Origin: Nanobdellota archaeon
GTDB lineage: Archaea > Nanobdellota > Nanobdellia > Pacearchaeales > GW2011-AR1
Assembly: GCA_021818475.1 (NCBI GenBank)
Contig: JAKADZ010000004.1
Coordinates: 1 to 60,310, forward strand
Reading direction: 5' to 3'
DNA length: 60,310 bases
The translations under genes were made by a program, and so were the position numbers. This document shows, in pieces, positions 1 through 8,646 of the stretch. Position 1 is the stretch's first letter; each line of letters opens with the position of its first letter. The notes beneath the pieces were generated by a model that worked only from the letters and a program-made list of their open reading frames with translations, was not told the origin of the DNA and searched no databases.

Positions 1-177
1 GACACCTTATCGGTTTCTTCCGCTCGAATTTCCCTTTACATTTCTGCTCAGGGCTGATATTTCAATTAATTGAAGGTATAAAAACTTTTATAAACCCTTT
101 TTCTCTTTGATTTTTATCTGCGAGCGCAAGCGAAGAGTAGAGAACAAATAATTCTCTATTACAGATAAGATATTAAA

Positions 178-555
178 ATGAAAACAAAAACAAAAATTGA
201 CGAACAGTTGAAAAGGAAAAATAATCCTGAATTAGTTAAAACTATATTGGACGCAAAGAAAAAAAATAAATGGCTAGATGTTGCGGGAATTCTTTCAAGC
301 CCAAAAATAAATAGAGTTAATGTTAATTTGAATAAAATAAATGAAAATGCAAAAGAAGGAGAAACTGTTGTTGTTCCCGGGAAAGTTTTGTCTCAGGGAG
401 AAATTGACAAAAAGATTAAAGTAGTTGCGTTCAGTTTTTCTGAAAAGGCTAAAGAGAAAATATTAAAAGCAAAAGGAGAGGTTTCAACTATATTGGAAGA
501 AATAAAGAAAAATCCAGATGCTAAAGGAATTAAAATTTTAGGTAAAGAAGAATGA
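178..555 (+). CDS. rpl18e: 50S ribosomal protein L18e
   Basis: ORF; family pattern (NPELVKTILDAKKKNKWLDVAGILSSPKINRVNVNLNKIN, VVVPGKVLSQGEI); followed by L13 and S9 as in archaeal operons. Confidence 0.95.
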   Translation: MKTKTKIDEQLKRKNNPELVKTILDAKKKNKWLDVAGILSSPKINRVNVNLNKINENAKEGETVVVPGKVLSQGEIDKKIKVVAFSFSEKAKEKILKAKGEVSTILEEIKKNPDAKGIKILGKEE

Positions 556-956
556 AAGTTATAGACGGAAAAAATGCAGTTTTAGGAAGACTTGCGAGTT
601 ATGTAGCGAGAGAAGCATTGAAGGGGGAAGAATTTGCAGTTGTGAACTGTGAACAAATAATTATAACAGGAAATAAAGAAAATATCCAGGAAGGACTTGA
701 AGCTAAAAGAGGAAGAGTTGGAAGCACACAGAAAGGACCAAAAGTTTCAAGAACAAGCGAAAAAATAGTCAAGAGAACAATAAGAGGAATGCTTCCAAAT
801 TACAGAACAGGAAGAGGAAGAGACGCGTTGAAAAGAATAAAATGTTATGTCGGAGTTCCAAAAGAATTTGAAAGCGCTGAAAAAATTAATATGGAAAACA
901 AATCTCAGATAAGCAAGAGCAAAATAACTAAAGTTAAGGAAATAGCCAAATGGTAA
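552..956 (+). CDS. rpl13: 50S ribosomal protein L13
   Basis: VIDGKNAVLGRLASYVAREALKGE, IIITGNKENI, RTIRGMLPNYRTGRGRDALKRIKCYVGVP; overlaps L18e stop. Confidence 0.97.
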   Translation: MKVIDGKNAVLGRLASYVAREALKGEEFAVVNCEQIIITGNKENIQEGLEAKRGRVGSTQKGPKVSRTSEKIVKRTIRGMLPNYRTGRGRDALKRIKCYVGVPKEFESAEKINMENKSQISKSKITKVKEIAKW

Positions 957-1363
957 ATTTAAATACAAAAACAATAAATTCAGGAAAGAGAAAAAGAGCA
1001 GTTGCAAGAGCTGTGCTCACAGAAGGAAACGGAAATGTATGGATAAATCATAGAAATTACAAGACACTTAACTTTTTTGATAAATTGAATATCGAAGAAC
1101 CATTGAGAATTGCTGAAAGTGTTTTAGGAAAATTGAATTTTGATGTTTCAATTGATGTAAAAGGCGGAGGAGAAAAAGGACAGATTGAAGCTGCAAGAGT
1201 TGCATTATCAAAAACTATTTCAGATTTTGCAAAGTCAGAAGAATTAACAAAAGCGTTCTTAACTTATGACAGAAACTTGCTCGTTGCAGATGTAAGAAGA
1301 AAAGAAGCTTACAAACCAGGAGATTCTAAGGCCAGAAGTAGAAGACAGAAATCTTACAGATAA
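950..1363 (+). CDS. rps9: 30S ribosomal protein S9
   Basis: SGKRKRAVARAVLTEGNGNVWINHR ... DRNLLVADVRRKEAYKPGDSKARSRRQKSYR C-terminal signature. Confidence 0.97.
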   Translation: MVNLNTKTINSGKRKRAVARAVLTEGNGNVWINHRNYKTLNFFDKLNIEEPLRIAESVLGKLNFDVSIDVKGGGEKGQIEAARVALSKTISDFAKSEELTKAFLTYDRNLLVADVRRKEAYKPGDSKARSRRQKSYR

Positions 1364-1564
1364 GTTAAAACGTTATAAATATAAAAATGTTAAATTTAAA
1401 AAAAATGTTTGAATCATTTAATCTAGGAAAATCTTTTGTTGAGGGGCTTTCAAAACAATATTCCTTTGAATCAGAAAAATCATTAGATGAGGGGATAAAT
1501 CAATACTTTTCAGAAGCGGGAAAGGATTTTTCTTTTTTGTCAGAACTAAAAAATTCTAAAAGGG

Positions 1565-1948
1565 ATGAGAGCAAATCAGGTTAAAGGGATTGTCAACGAT
1601 TTAGTTCATGTCAGCGAAGATTTTAATCCGATGAATTGGGTTTGGTTAAAAGAGAAAAGAAATTTCGATTTATTGGGAAAAAGAAGTTTTGGAAAAGATA
1701 GTTTAGCTAAACTTTATGAGATGAAACGGAATTGGTTTCTTGAAAGAATTAAAAAATTAAAAGGAAATTTAAATGATTTTCAAAAAGCAAAAATTCATAT
1801 TTTTGGAAAAAAAGAAAAGATAGAAGTTGTTTATAAAAATCAAATTTTTTCAAATGAGCAAATTTATGGATGGGAAGAATCTGAATCAAATAAGGAATTT
1901 CTTAAAGAGATGAGAAAACAAAAAAGAGAAAATGCGGGATTAGATTGA
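1565..1948 (+). CDS. hypothetical protein, basic; preceded by small overlapping ORF 1387-1584
   Basis: ORF only. Confidence 0.45.
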   Translation: MRANQVKGIVNDLVHVSEDFNPMNWVWLKEKRNFDLLGKRSFGKDSLAKLYEMKRNWFLERIKKLKGNLNDFQKAKIHIFGKKEKIEVVYKNQIFSNEQIYGWEESESNKEFLKEMRKQKRENAGLD

Positions 1949-2422
1949 TTGGGGAGAAGTTTGATTATCTTTACTCCACGCAGCAACTCCCAATAAAATT
2001 AGATAGATTACTGTTCCAACTAAAGGAATTAATGATAATAATACCCACCAACCAGGTTTATTAACCGCTTCAAAAGTTTTCCATATCCAAATAAATGAGA
2101 AAATTAAAAAGGCGAGAGTAAAGGCATAACCTGCGATTGGAATCCATGTTCCCAATAAAAGTAAAATTGGCCACCAAGGCATTTTTGCAATCTGGCTCGT
2201 TACTAAAAGAGGACCTACTAAAGGAATCCATACCAATGCAGGATGAGGATGATTCGCTTTCTTTGCAATTGCCATCATCGCAATAGTCGAATAGATATAA
2301 ATTACAATTATTAAGATCAACAAAAATACTAGAAATGGGAGAATCCAATATAATAAAGAGCTATAAGAACTATCCATCACAGAAGAAACTTTTCCGGTTA
2401 AAGAAAGTAAACTTGAAAACAT
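1940..2422 (-). CDS. DUF5684-like small multipass membrane protein
   Basis: IAKKANHPHPALVWIPLVGPLLVTSQIAKMPWWPILL...VNKPGWWVLLSLIPLVGTVIYLILLGVAAW. Confidence 0.7.
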   Translation of the reverse strand: MFSSLLSLTGKVSSVMDSSYSSLLYWILPFLVFLLILIIVIYIYSTIAMMAIAKKANHPHPALVWIPLVGPLLVTSQIAKMPWWPILLLLGTWIPIAGYAFTLAFLIFSFIWIWKTFEAVNKPGWWVLLSLIPLVGTVIYLILLGVAAWSKDNQTSPQSI

Positions 2423-2546
2423 ATCATTAAAATATTTTTATTCTTTATAAATTTAATTAACCTAATTTATAAAAAAATTTTTCTAAAAAATTTAAGAGAA
2501 GATTCAAAATAAGATAATTTTTAAAATAATATTCATTATAATTTAA

Positions 2547-3428
2547 ATGAGTGATGAAGAACTAGAATATTCAATAGATAAAAAAAGTTCGTTGTTAAAA
2601 ACGATTCTTGTAACATTTCTGATATTAGGAGTAATTTTTATTATTTATGGAATTCCTTTAATTCAAGTGTTTAAAAATAAAACTTATACAAGCGAGGGAT
2701 TAATTTCTGGGGGGGTTACTTGGGGATTAATTTTTCTAAGTTGTTTTGTCATTGTTTACATTTTTGCTAAACCTTGGAAATTTCCATTCAGAACAAAATG
2801 GAATAAAATGGGGCTTGTTTTAGGATATCCCAATGGAAAAATAAAAGAAATTTTTTGGAAAGATGTTACAAAGATAGGGTTAGAAGCAGAAAACAGGTTA
2901 AAACTTTTAGTTCCGATTTATTCTGTAGGAAAATTCTCCTGGAATTCTGCATTTTGGTTTATTTATTCTGGAAGGTGGAATGGGACTACAAAAGATTTTA
3001 AATTTATTCATTTAACCTTAAAAAATAATAAAATAATTGTTATTCCTGTTCCGACTGAAAATTTTGATGAGGCAGTAAATTTTTTAGGATCAATTCCTGC
3101 ACTCGATTCAAAACCAAAATCCTTTTCTTTAAAATTTAGATGGATATTCCTTTTTGTTATTGCTACTTTTTTAATAACCTTTATTATATTCTTAATCTTC
3201 TCTTCTGCAATTAATAAATCCTCTTTAATCTTTCCGTTGTCTTTATTTGCAATTTTATTCATCTCTCTTTTTGGTTTAATAATCCGTTCAATGATAAAAC
3301 AAAGAGTTCTTATCGGGGGGTGGATTGCAGAAGGATCTGGGGCTTATGTAGCTGGAGGATTTTATTTAATTCTCTTATTAGTCATTAGTTATCTTGTGAT
3401 TAAAGGGATTATTGGATTAACTAGTTGA
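2547..3428 (+). CDS. hypothetical multipass membrane protein
   Basis: ORF with several hydrophobic segments. Confidence 0.7.
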   Translation: MSDEELEYSIDKKSSLLKTILVTFLILGVIFIIYGIPLIQVFKNKTYTSEGLISGGVTWGLIFLSCFVIVYIFAKPWKFPFRTKWNKMGLVLGYPNGKIKEIFWKDVTKIGLEAENRLKLLVPIYSVGKFSWNSAFWFIYSGRWNGTTKDFKFIHLTLKNNKIIVIPVPTENFDEAVNFLGSIPALDSKPKSFSLKFRWIFLFVIATFLITFIIFLIFSSAINKSSLIFPLSLFAILFISLFGLIIRSMIKQRVLIGGWIAEGSGAYVAGGFYLILLLVISYLVIKGIIGLTS

Positions 3429-3437
3429 TTTGAGTAT

Positions 3438-3857
3438 TTATTTCACCCCTAAACTTTCTAATTTATTCTGAACATGATTGAACAAAGTTGATGAAATTAT
3501 CGGCTGATGATTTCCTTCGTGAATCTGATTATTGAATTTTATTTTCCCTATGTAAGTAAAATTTTTCAGAATTTTTTTAAGGCCGTTTACAGATAAAGCA
3601 TGTTTTTCGGCAAGTTTTCTTAAACTAATCTCCTGGTTGGTAAACTCTTCAAAAATATCCTCAACTTCTTTAGAATTTTCTGCAGGAGTTAGTTTTCCGT
3701 TTTCGATTTTATATCCAAAAGGCGGCCTCGCCATCAGATTTCCTTGTGATGCTTTACTCATCATCGAATTTTTTCTGTTTATTCCATAAGATTTTAATCG
3801 TTCAATTTCTGCTTTTAGTTCTTCATTCTCTTTTTTTAATCTTTCAAGATCATCCAT
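3438..3857 (-). CDS. coiled coil plus Recombinase-domain fragment (no resolvase catalytic domain)
   Basis: RPPFGYKIENGKLTPAENSKEVEDIFEEFTNQEISLRKLAEKHALSVNGLKKILKNFTYIGKIKFNNQIHEGNHQPIISSTLFNHVQNKL parallels the C-terminal half of ORF 4260-5024. Confidence 0.7.
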   Translation of the reverse strand: MDDLERLKKENEELKAEIERLKSYGINRKNSMMSKASQGNLMARPPFGYKIENGKLTPAENSKEVEDIFEEFTNQEISLRKLAEKHALSVNGLKKILKNFTYIGKIKFNNQIHEGNHQPIISSTLFNHVQNKLESLGVK

Positions 3858-3915
3858 TATAAAATTATGAAAATTAAATATTTAAATTAGGTGTTTAAAC
3901 AGCTGTTTAAAACAG

Positions 3916-4263
3916 TTATCTAAGGCGAAAAAAATATTTTTTTAAGTCAATTTTGTTATTTGATATTTCAACTCCTTCAGATTTCAACAATTTTATCTTG
4001 TTTTTTAATCCTGAAGCGAAGCCCCCTAGTTCTCCGTTTGAATTGATAACTCTGTGGCACGGAACTAGGTCAGAAGACTTAAGAGAATCTCCTCCCGCCC
4101 GCCCCCGAGCAGCAGGGAAAGCATAAGGATTTTTGTTCATTGCAGTTCCAACAGCCCGATAAGCTTTGCTGTTTAGAGCTCTTGCAATTTCCTTGTAAGT
4201 TGTAACTTTTCCCTTTGGAACTTTTCTTAAAACAGCATAGCATTTTTCATAGAAAGATTTCAT
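3916..4263 (-). CDS. ogt: methylated-DNA--protein-cysteine methyltransferase with ~17 aa insertion before PCHR
   Basis: VPCHRVINSNGELGGFASGLKNKIKLLKSEGVEI active-site block; KVPKGKVTTYKEIARAL. Confidence 0.88.
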   Translation of the reverse strand: MKSFYEKCYAVLRKVPKGKVTTYKEIARALNSKAYRAVGTAMNKNPYAFPAARGRAGGDSLKSSDLVPCHRVINSNGELGGFASGLKNKIKLLKSEGVEISNNKIDLKKYFFRLR

Positions 4264-5024
4264 TTTAATTTCTCCTGAACCTGTTCAAACAGCTGTTTAT
4301 CCAGAATTGCTTGGTGCTGACCATCTGTCTCTTTATTAGCAAATTTAACTTTTCCTATATAAGTAGTATTTAGAAGAAGCTTTTTTATCCCACTAGTTGT
4401 AAATCCATTTTTTTTGGCTAGTTGAGTTAAGGAAATGGGGGTGTTTAAGAATTCTTCAAATATGGATTTTATTTGAGCTGATTGCTCTTCATCAACCAAC
4501 AGCTGTTTGTTTACTAACTTATAACCGAAGGGTGCTTTTGTGATAAAACCGCCTTCCTTTGCCTTTCGTTCCATCCCAAAAGTAGTTCTGTCCCCAATTA
4601 TATTCCTTTCAAACTCGGCAAACGCGCCAATTATCTGGAACATCAGTTTTCCTGAAGCGCTTGCGGTTTCTATTTTATCCTGCAAGGAAACAAAGTCAAT
4701 TCCCCATTCTTTTAGCTTATCTATTGTAAGGATAAGATCCTTGAGACTTCTTGAAAAACGATCCAGTTTGTAGATAAATATAGCCTGGAATTTTCTGGCT
4801 TCTGCATCTTTCAGCATGTTCTGCATTTCCGGCCTGTTTAGGTTTTTAGCAGACTTTCCCTCATCTTTGTATAACCGAAAAATTTCATAACCTAATGCTT
4901 TAGCGTAATTTATCAAACTTTCTTCCTGAGCATCCAAACTAAAACCGTGTTGAGCTTGGTCTTGTGTTGAGACTCTTACATAAATTGCTGCAAGGGGCTT
5001 AGCTGTTTGAAAATTATTTTGCAT
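4260..5024 (-). CDS. serine site-specific recombinase (Resolvase + Recombinase domains)
   Basis: AAIYVRVSTQDQAQHGFSLDAQEESL, FIYKLDRFSRSLKDL, GAFAEFERNIIGDRTTFGMERKAKEGGFITKAPFGYKL. Confidence 0.93.
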   Translation of the reverse strand: MQNNFQTAKPLAAIYVRVSTQDQAQHGFSLDAQEESLINYAKALGYEIFRLYKDEGKSAKNLNRPEMQNMLKDAEARKFQAIFIYKLDRFSRSLKDLILTIDKLKEWGIDFVSLQDKIETASASGKLMFQIIGAFAEFERNIIGDRTTFGMERKAKEGGFITKAPFGYKLVNKQLLVDEEQSAQIKSIFEEFLNTPISLTQLAKKNGFTTSGIKKLLLNTTYIGKVKFANKETDGQHQAILDKQLFEQVQEKLK

Positions 5025-5189
5025 ATCTGTTCACTAAGGTAATCTTAGTTCCTCTTTTTGTATACTTAGGTTTAATTCTAGCTAGTTAACTTGTTTACTT
5101 AGGGTATTTTTTAGCTAGTTTCTGTATATTTAGGGTGCCCTAAGTATATAAATATTGTGTATTTGAAGGAGAAAATAAAAAATTTAGAA

Positions 5190-5519
5190 TCAGCAAGCCC
5201 TCTCACGAAATTGTGGAGTTAACTTAGGTGAACTTAGTGAACGAAGCGCGGTTTCCAGGTTTTTAGTTTCGCTTGGAAATTGATCCAAAAAAAGACTTGC
5301 TATTTGTGAAAAGGCATAAGGGGGATTATAGGGCTGATTTGCAAAGAAATAATTTATTGCCTGAATCGATGTTTTGAAAGTTTCAACTTCTTTTGGAGCC
5401 CAGGAGAAAGTATCTGTTTCAAAGGAGGTTATCAAAATTTTGCCTTCTTCATTTTTTCCTGTAACTTTACCAAATCCAGAGGAGTAAACTGCCCATGGTT
5501 TTTCGATTTGTTCATCCAT
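5190..5519 (-). CDS. hypothetical protein
   Basis: ORF in accessory block. Confidence 0.55.
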   Translation of the reverse strand: MDEQIEKPWAVYSSGFGKVTGKNEEGKILITSFETDTFSWAPKEVETFKTSIQAINYFFANQPYNPPYAFSQIASLFLDQFPSETKNLETALRSLSSPKLTPQFRERAC

Positions 5520-5655
5520 AATAAAAAATTTGTTTTAAAGTTTTTAATTGTTTTTATGATAGAAAATATATGTCAAAAATTTTAGCCTCTTAGCTATCTG
5601 CAGATTTTGTTCACTGCAGTACATTCACATTGTTCGTGCACTAAGGTTAACTTAG

Positions 5656-5943
5656 TTATTCTTCTTTTGGTATTTTACTTGCCCATCTATTTAAGATAAC
5701 TATTCCAAAAACAGCAAGGATTGTAACTAAAACTGCAGATATAATTGGGGCAATAAAGCTAGGAGCGTTTTGAAAAAGGTTATTTGTTATCTCCTGAAAG
5801 AAAGATTGAAAAACAGTATTCCACGCCAAAGCAAGAATTAACCCGAGAGAGGCAGTCCATGCAAGAACAACCTGTTTTTTAGCATCTTGGGCAAATTTTT
5901 TGGCTTCTAGTTTGGATGGTTTCTTTTCCTCTTTTTGTTCCAT
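5656..5943 (-). CDS. DUF5654-like membrane protein
   Basis: FAQDAKKQVVLAWTASLGLILALAWNTVFQSFFQE + second TM segment. Confidence 0.65.
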   Translation of the reverse strand: MEQKEEKKPSKLEAKKFAQDAKKQVVLAWTASLGLILALAWNTVFQSFFQEITNNLFQNAPSFIAPIISAVLVTILAVFGIVILNRWASKIPKEE

Positions 5944-5997
5944 AATATTTACTGGGAAGGGAGATTTAAAAATTTTAGCCTGTTCATTAAGGTTAAC

Positions 5998-6411
5998 TTA
6001 ATTATTCTTTGAATAAATTCCTTCTTCAGATCCTTTAACTAATCCTTTGGCATTTCTTAAATAAGAAAAATCTTGAGATTGCAGTAAAAGTCCGACTTCT
6101 CGGGCATGCTTTAATCTTGCTTCTAAATCTGCTTTTTTCTCTTCAAGTTCCCGAAGAGTCTCTTGATGTTTTTCCATTTTCCATTTGTACTTTTCATTAA
6201 GATTTTCCTGAGTTAATCCGCCATTAACATGAAATTCCTCCCCGCAATTTATACATCTCACATCATTAGACCAGTCATCATAAGTATGAATTAAAGGAGT
6301 TTTATCAAAAGGGCATATCAAATGAGAAAGGCTTCCTTTCCCGAATTTTATGGTGTATTCTTTTTCTTCTCCGGTTTCCCAATCTTTATATTTTAAAATT
6401 TCATCTTCCAT
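5998..6411 (-). CDS. zinc-ribbon + coiled-coil protein
   Basis: LICPFDKTPL...DVRCINCGEEFHV followed by predicted coiled coil. Confidence 0.6.
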   Translation of the reverse strand: MEDEILKYKDWETGEEKEYTIKFGKGSLSHLICPFDKTPLIHTYDDWSNDVRCINCGEEFHVNGGLTQENLNEKYKWKMEKHQETLRELEEKKADLEARLKHAREVGLLLQSQDFSYLRNAKGLVKGSEEGIYSKNN

Positions 6412-6481
6412 AAAGGATTAAAATTTTTGGTATTTTTAAGGATTTATATTCCTGAAGGAGATGCTTATTTTGCCTTGTTTT

Positions 6482-6623
6482 AAACAGCTGTTTGTTGAAC
6501 TACATCCGACGCTGTTTATCTGTTTAAACGGCTGTTTGTGGTTGTTTGTTGCTGTTTTAAACAGGTGTTTTCCAATTTTTTGAAGGTTAAACAGCTGTTT
6601 GTTGCTGTTTTAAACAGGTATTT
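6482..6623. repeat. cluster of AAACAGCTGTTT-type palindromes
   Basis: sites 6482-6493, 6526-6537, 6559-6570, 6589-6600, 6612-6623 upstream of 6708 CDS. Confidence 0.9.
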
Positions 6624-6707
6624 TTCTTAGAAAATTTAATAGTGAAAGAAATAGATTTTAACGTCGAAAAACAAAACATTTTTAAATAAGATTTAATAGT
6701 AATTATT

Positions 6708-7307
6708 ATGTTTTGGTTATTTAATGGAAAAAAAGAGGTAGAAAAAGTTAAAGAGGATACAAAGAAAGGGTTTGAATCAGTAAAAAAAGATATTTTATCT
6801 GTAAGTGGGTGGATTAAACACCTTGATTCTGAAAAAAATTTGCAAAAAAAAGAGATTGAGGAGATAAAAGAAATTTTGTCGTCGATTAAAGAAGATGTTG
6901 ATGGATTAAAGGAAGTTATGTCAGTTATGAATGAATTAAAAACAAATAGGGTGTTTAAAACACCCAAACAGGCGTTTAACAAACAAACAGCTGTTTATGC
7001 TGTTCAAACAGGTGTTCAAACAGGTGTTCAAACACCGAATTTAAGTCAATTTTCAGTAACAGAACGAGCAATTTTATGGATTTTATTAAATAGTGATTTA
7101 AAATTGAGTTATGATGATCTGGCTGCAATGTTAGGAAAAGAAAGATCCACAATTAGGGGACAGATTAATGCGATAAGGCAGAAGAGTGAGGGGTTAATTG
7201 AAGAAGAAATTGAGAAGAATGGTAAAAAAAGAGTGTTTATACCAGAAGAAATACGTGAAAAAATGCTCAAAAAGACAAAAGTGAGAGTTAAAGGAGATAA
7301 AAAATGA
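6708..7307 (+). CDS. coiled coil - repeat-encoded linker - wHTH putative DNA-binding protein
   Basis: N-terminal heptad-rich region, linker KTPKQAFNKQTAVYAVQTGVQTGVQTP, C-terminal HTH (LSYDDLAAMLGKERSTIRGQINAIRQKSEGLIEEE). Confidence 0.75.
   Translation: MFWLFNGKKEVEKVKEDTKKGFESVKKDILSVSGWIKHLDSEKNLQKKEIEEIKEILSSIKEDVDGLKEVMSVMNELKTNRVFKTPKQAFNKQTAVYAVQTGVQTGVQTPNLSQFSVTERAILWILLNSDLKLSYDDLAAMLGKERSTIRGQINAIRQKSEGLIEEEIEKNGKKRVFIPEEIREKMLKKTKVRVKGDKK
6950..7036 (+). repeat. same palindrome family embedded in coding DNA of the wHTH protein linker
   Basis: GGTGTTTAAAACACC 6950-6964, AAACAGGCGTTT 6966-6977, AAACAGCTGTTT 6985-6996, AAACAGGTGTTC 7006-7017 and 7018-7029. Confidence 0.9.
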
Positions 7308-7605
7308 ACAAAAAGAGGAAAAATACATTTAAAAGTGAGAATCTTTTTAGTGAAAATGGAAAGATATTTGTTAGAATCCCAAAAAGTGAGGATTGAGAAA
7401 TAAAATGCACCGCAAAAATTTGAGAAGATTGAAATAAATTAAAAAAAACTTGAAAAGTGAGGGTAATGTTAAAAAATAAATTTTATAGGGAAAAGAAAAA
7501 GGAGGGAAAATAATAACGATAGAAAAAGATCAAATAAAAAGAGAGGATTAAATAAAACAGGAGGAAAAAATTATTCGTTTAGCCGAAAAAGTTATTAAAA
7601 AATAA

Positions 7606-8307
7606 TTATAATTCCCTAAGGCGAAGGATAACAGGCAATGGAGCAATCTTCTTTAAATTTTTTGAGATAGAGAGTTGGATTAATTTATTGTTAATTTTAG
7701 TTTTCTCGACGGGAATCCCTTTTTTGATCAGTTTTCCGACATAATCTCTTATTGAACTTTCTGTGAGATTTAACTTCTGGGAAACCGCTTTATAATCAAC
7801 TTCCCCCTGTTCTTCCATTTGATAAATAGTTGAAAAGACCAAGAATTCCTGATCAGTTATCCTCTTAAATTTACTCCGGATTTCTTTTTTAAAAGAATCT
7901 AAAGAGTTTAAAACGTCTAAAGCATCGTCAAATGATACTTTTTGTGTCTGTTGGTTTGTCTGTTGGTTTGTCTGTCTGTCTGTTGGAACCCCTTGATTTC
8001 CAGTGGAAAAGGTTAAATTTTGAGGGTTTAAGACCTTAAAAAGCCCATTTTGTGTTGGAATATCTGTTGGAACTGTTGGATTTTTGGAAAGATCTGTTGG
8101 ATTGCAAGAGGAAGGAAAATAAGGGGGTTCTTGGGAAGTTTTATTAGATACCTCTTTAATTTGGGAAGATAGTTCTTCTATCCCTTTTTCCAATTTCAAG
8201 ATAAAATCATTATTTTGAGACAAAGATTGTTTTAAGGAAGAAATTTCTTCTTTCATCGCATCCATATCCTGTTTTACTTTTTGAAACGCTTCCTTGATTT
8301 GATCCAT
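7606..8307 (-). CDS. coiled coil - low-complexity linker - wHTH putative DNA-binding protein
   Basis: same architecture as 6708-7307; linker VPTDRQTNQQTNQQTQ; C-terminal VDYKAVSQKLNLTESSIRDYVGKLIKKGI. Confidence 0.72.
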   Translation of the reverse strand: MDQIKEAFQKVKQDMDAMKEEISSLKQSLSQNNDFILKLEKGIEELSSQIKEVSNKTSQEPPYFPSSCNPTDLSKNPTVPTDIPTQNGLFKVLNPQNLTFSTGNQGVPTDRQTNQQTNQQTQKVSFDDALDVLNSLDSFKKEIRSKFKRITDQEFLVFSTIYQMEEQGEVDYKAVSQKLNLTESSIRDYVGKLIKKGIPVEKTKINNKLIQLSISKNLKKIAPLPVILRLREL

Positions 8308-8337
8308 CAGATTAAAAGAAAAAAGACCTATAAAAGA

Positions 8338-8616
8338 TTATAGGTTACCTTGTTGATGTTTTTTATAAGTTTGATAAGCAATATCACTTAAAACCCATCT
8401 TGACCTTTTAAGATAAGATTTGCCCTCGGGATTTTTTTTAATTTCAGTCACTAACCCTTTTTTTTTGAGAGAAAGAAGAAGGAACTTCACAAACTCCTCA
8501 TCGCGGGCAATTTCCCGGGCAATGTTCATTGTAAAAAGAGGTTTTGGAGAAGAGGAATAAAGTGTTGCGAGAATTTGCTCTAAAATTTTCTCTTTTTTCT
8601 GTTCTGAAATTTTCAT
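8338..8616 (-). CDS. small winged-helix protein
   Basis: ILATLYSSSPKPLFTMNIAREIARDEEFVKFLLLSLKKKGLVTEIKKNPEGKSYLKRSRWVLSD. Confidence 0.6.
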   Translation of the reverse strand: MKISEQKKEKILEQILATLYSSSPKPLFTMNIAREIARDEEFVKFLLLSLKKKGLVTEIKKNPEGKSYLKRSRWVLSDIAYQTYKKHQQGNL

Positions 8617-8646
8617 TAATAAGAAAAAGAATTATTTTTTTTAAAT

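Noticed and set aside
747-1007. Antisense ORF over L13/S9
   Set aside because: Lies opposite well-supported ribosomal protein genes; low-complexity Phe/Leu-rich translation.
1387-1948. Frameshifted single gene (1387-1584 plus 1565-1948)
   Set aside because: Overlapping frames suggest it, but no recognised family allows confirmation; read-level data needed.
7304-7396. Small ORF after the wHTH gene (MNKKRKNTFKSENLFSENGKIFVRIPKSED)
   Set aside because: Only 30 codons in purine-rich intergenic DNA; no independent support.
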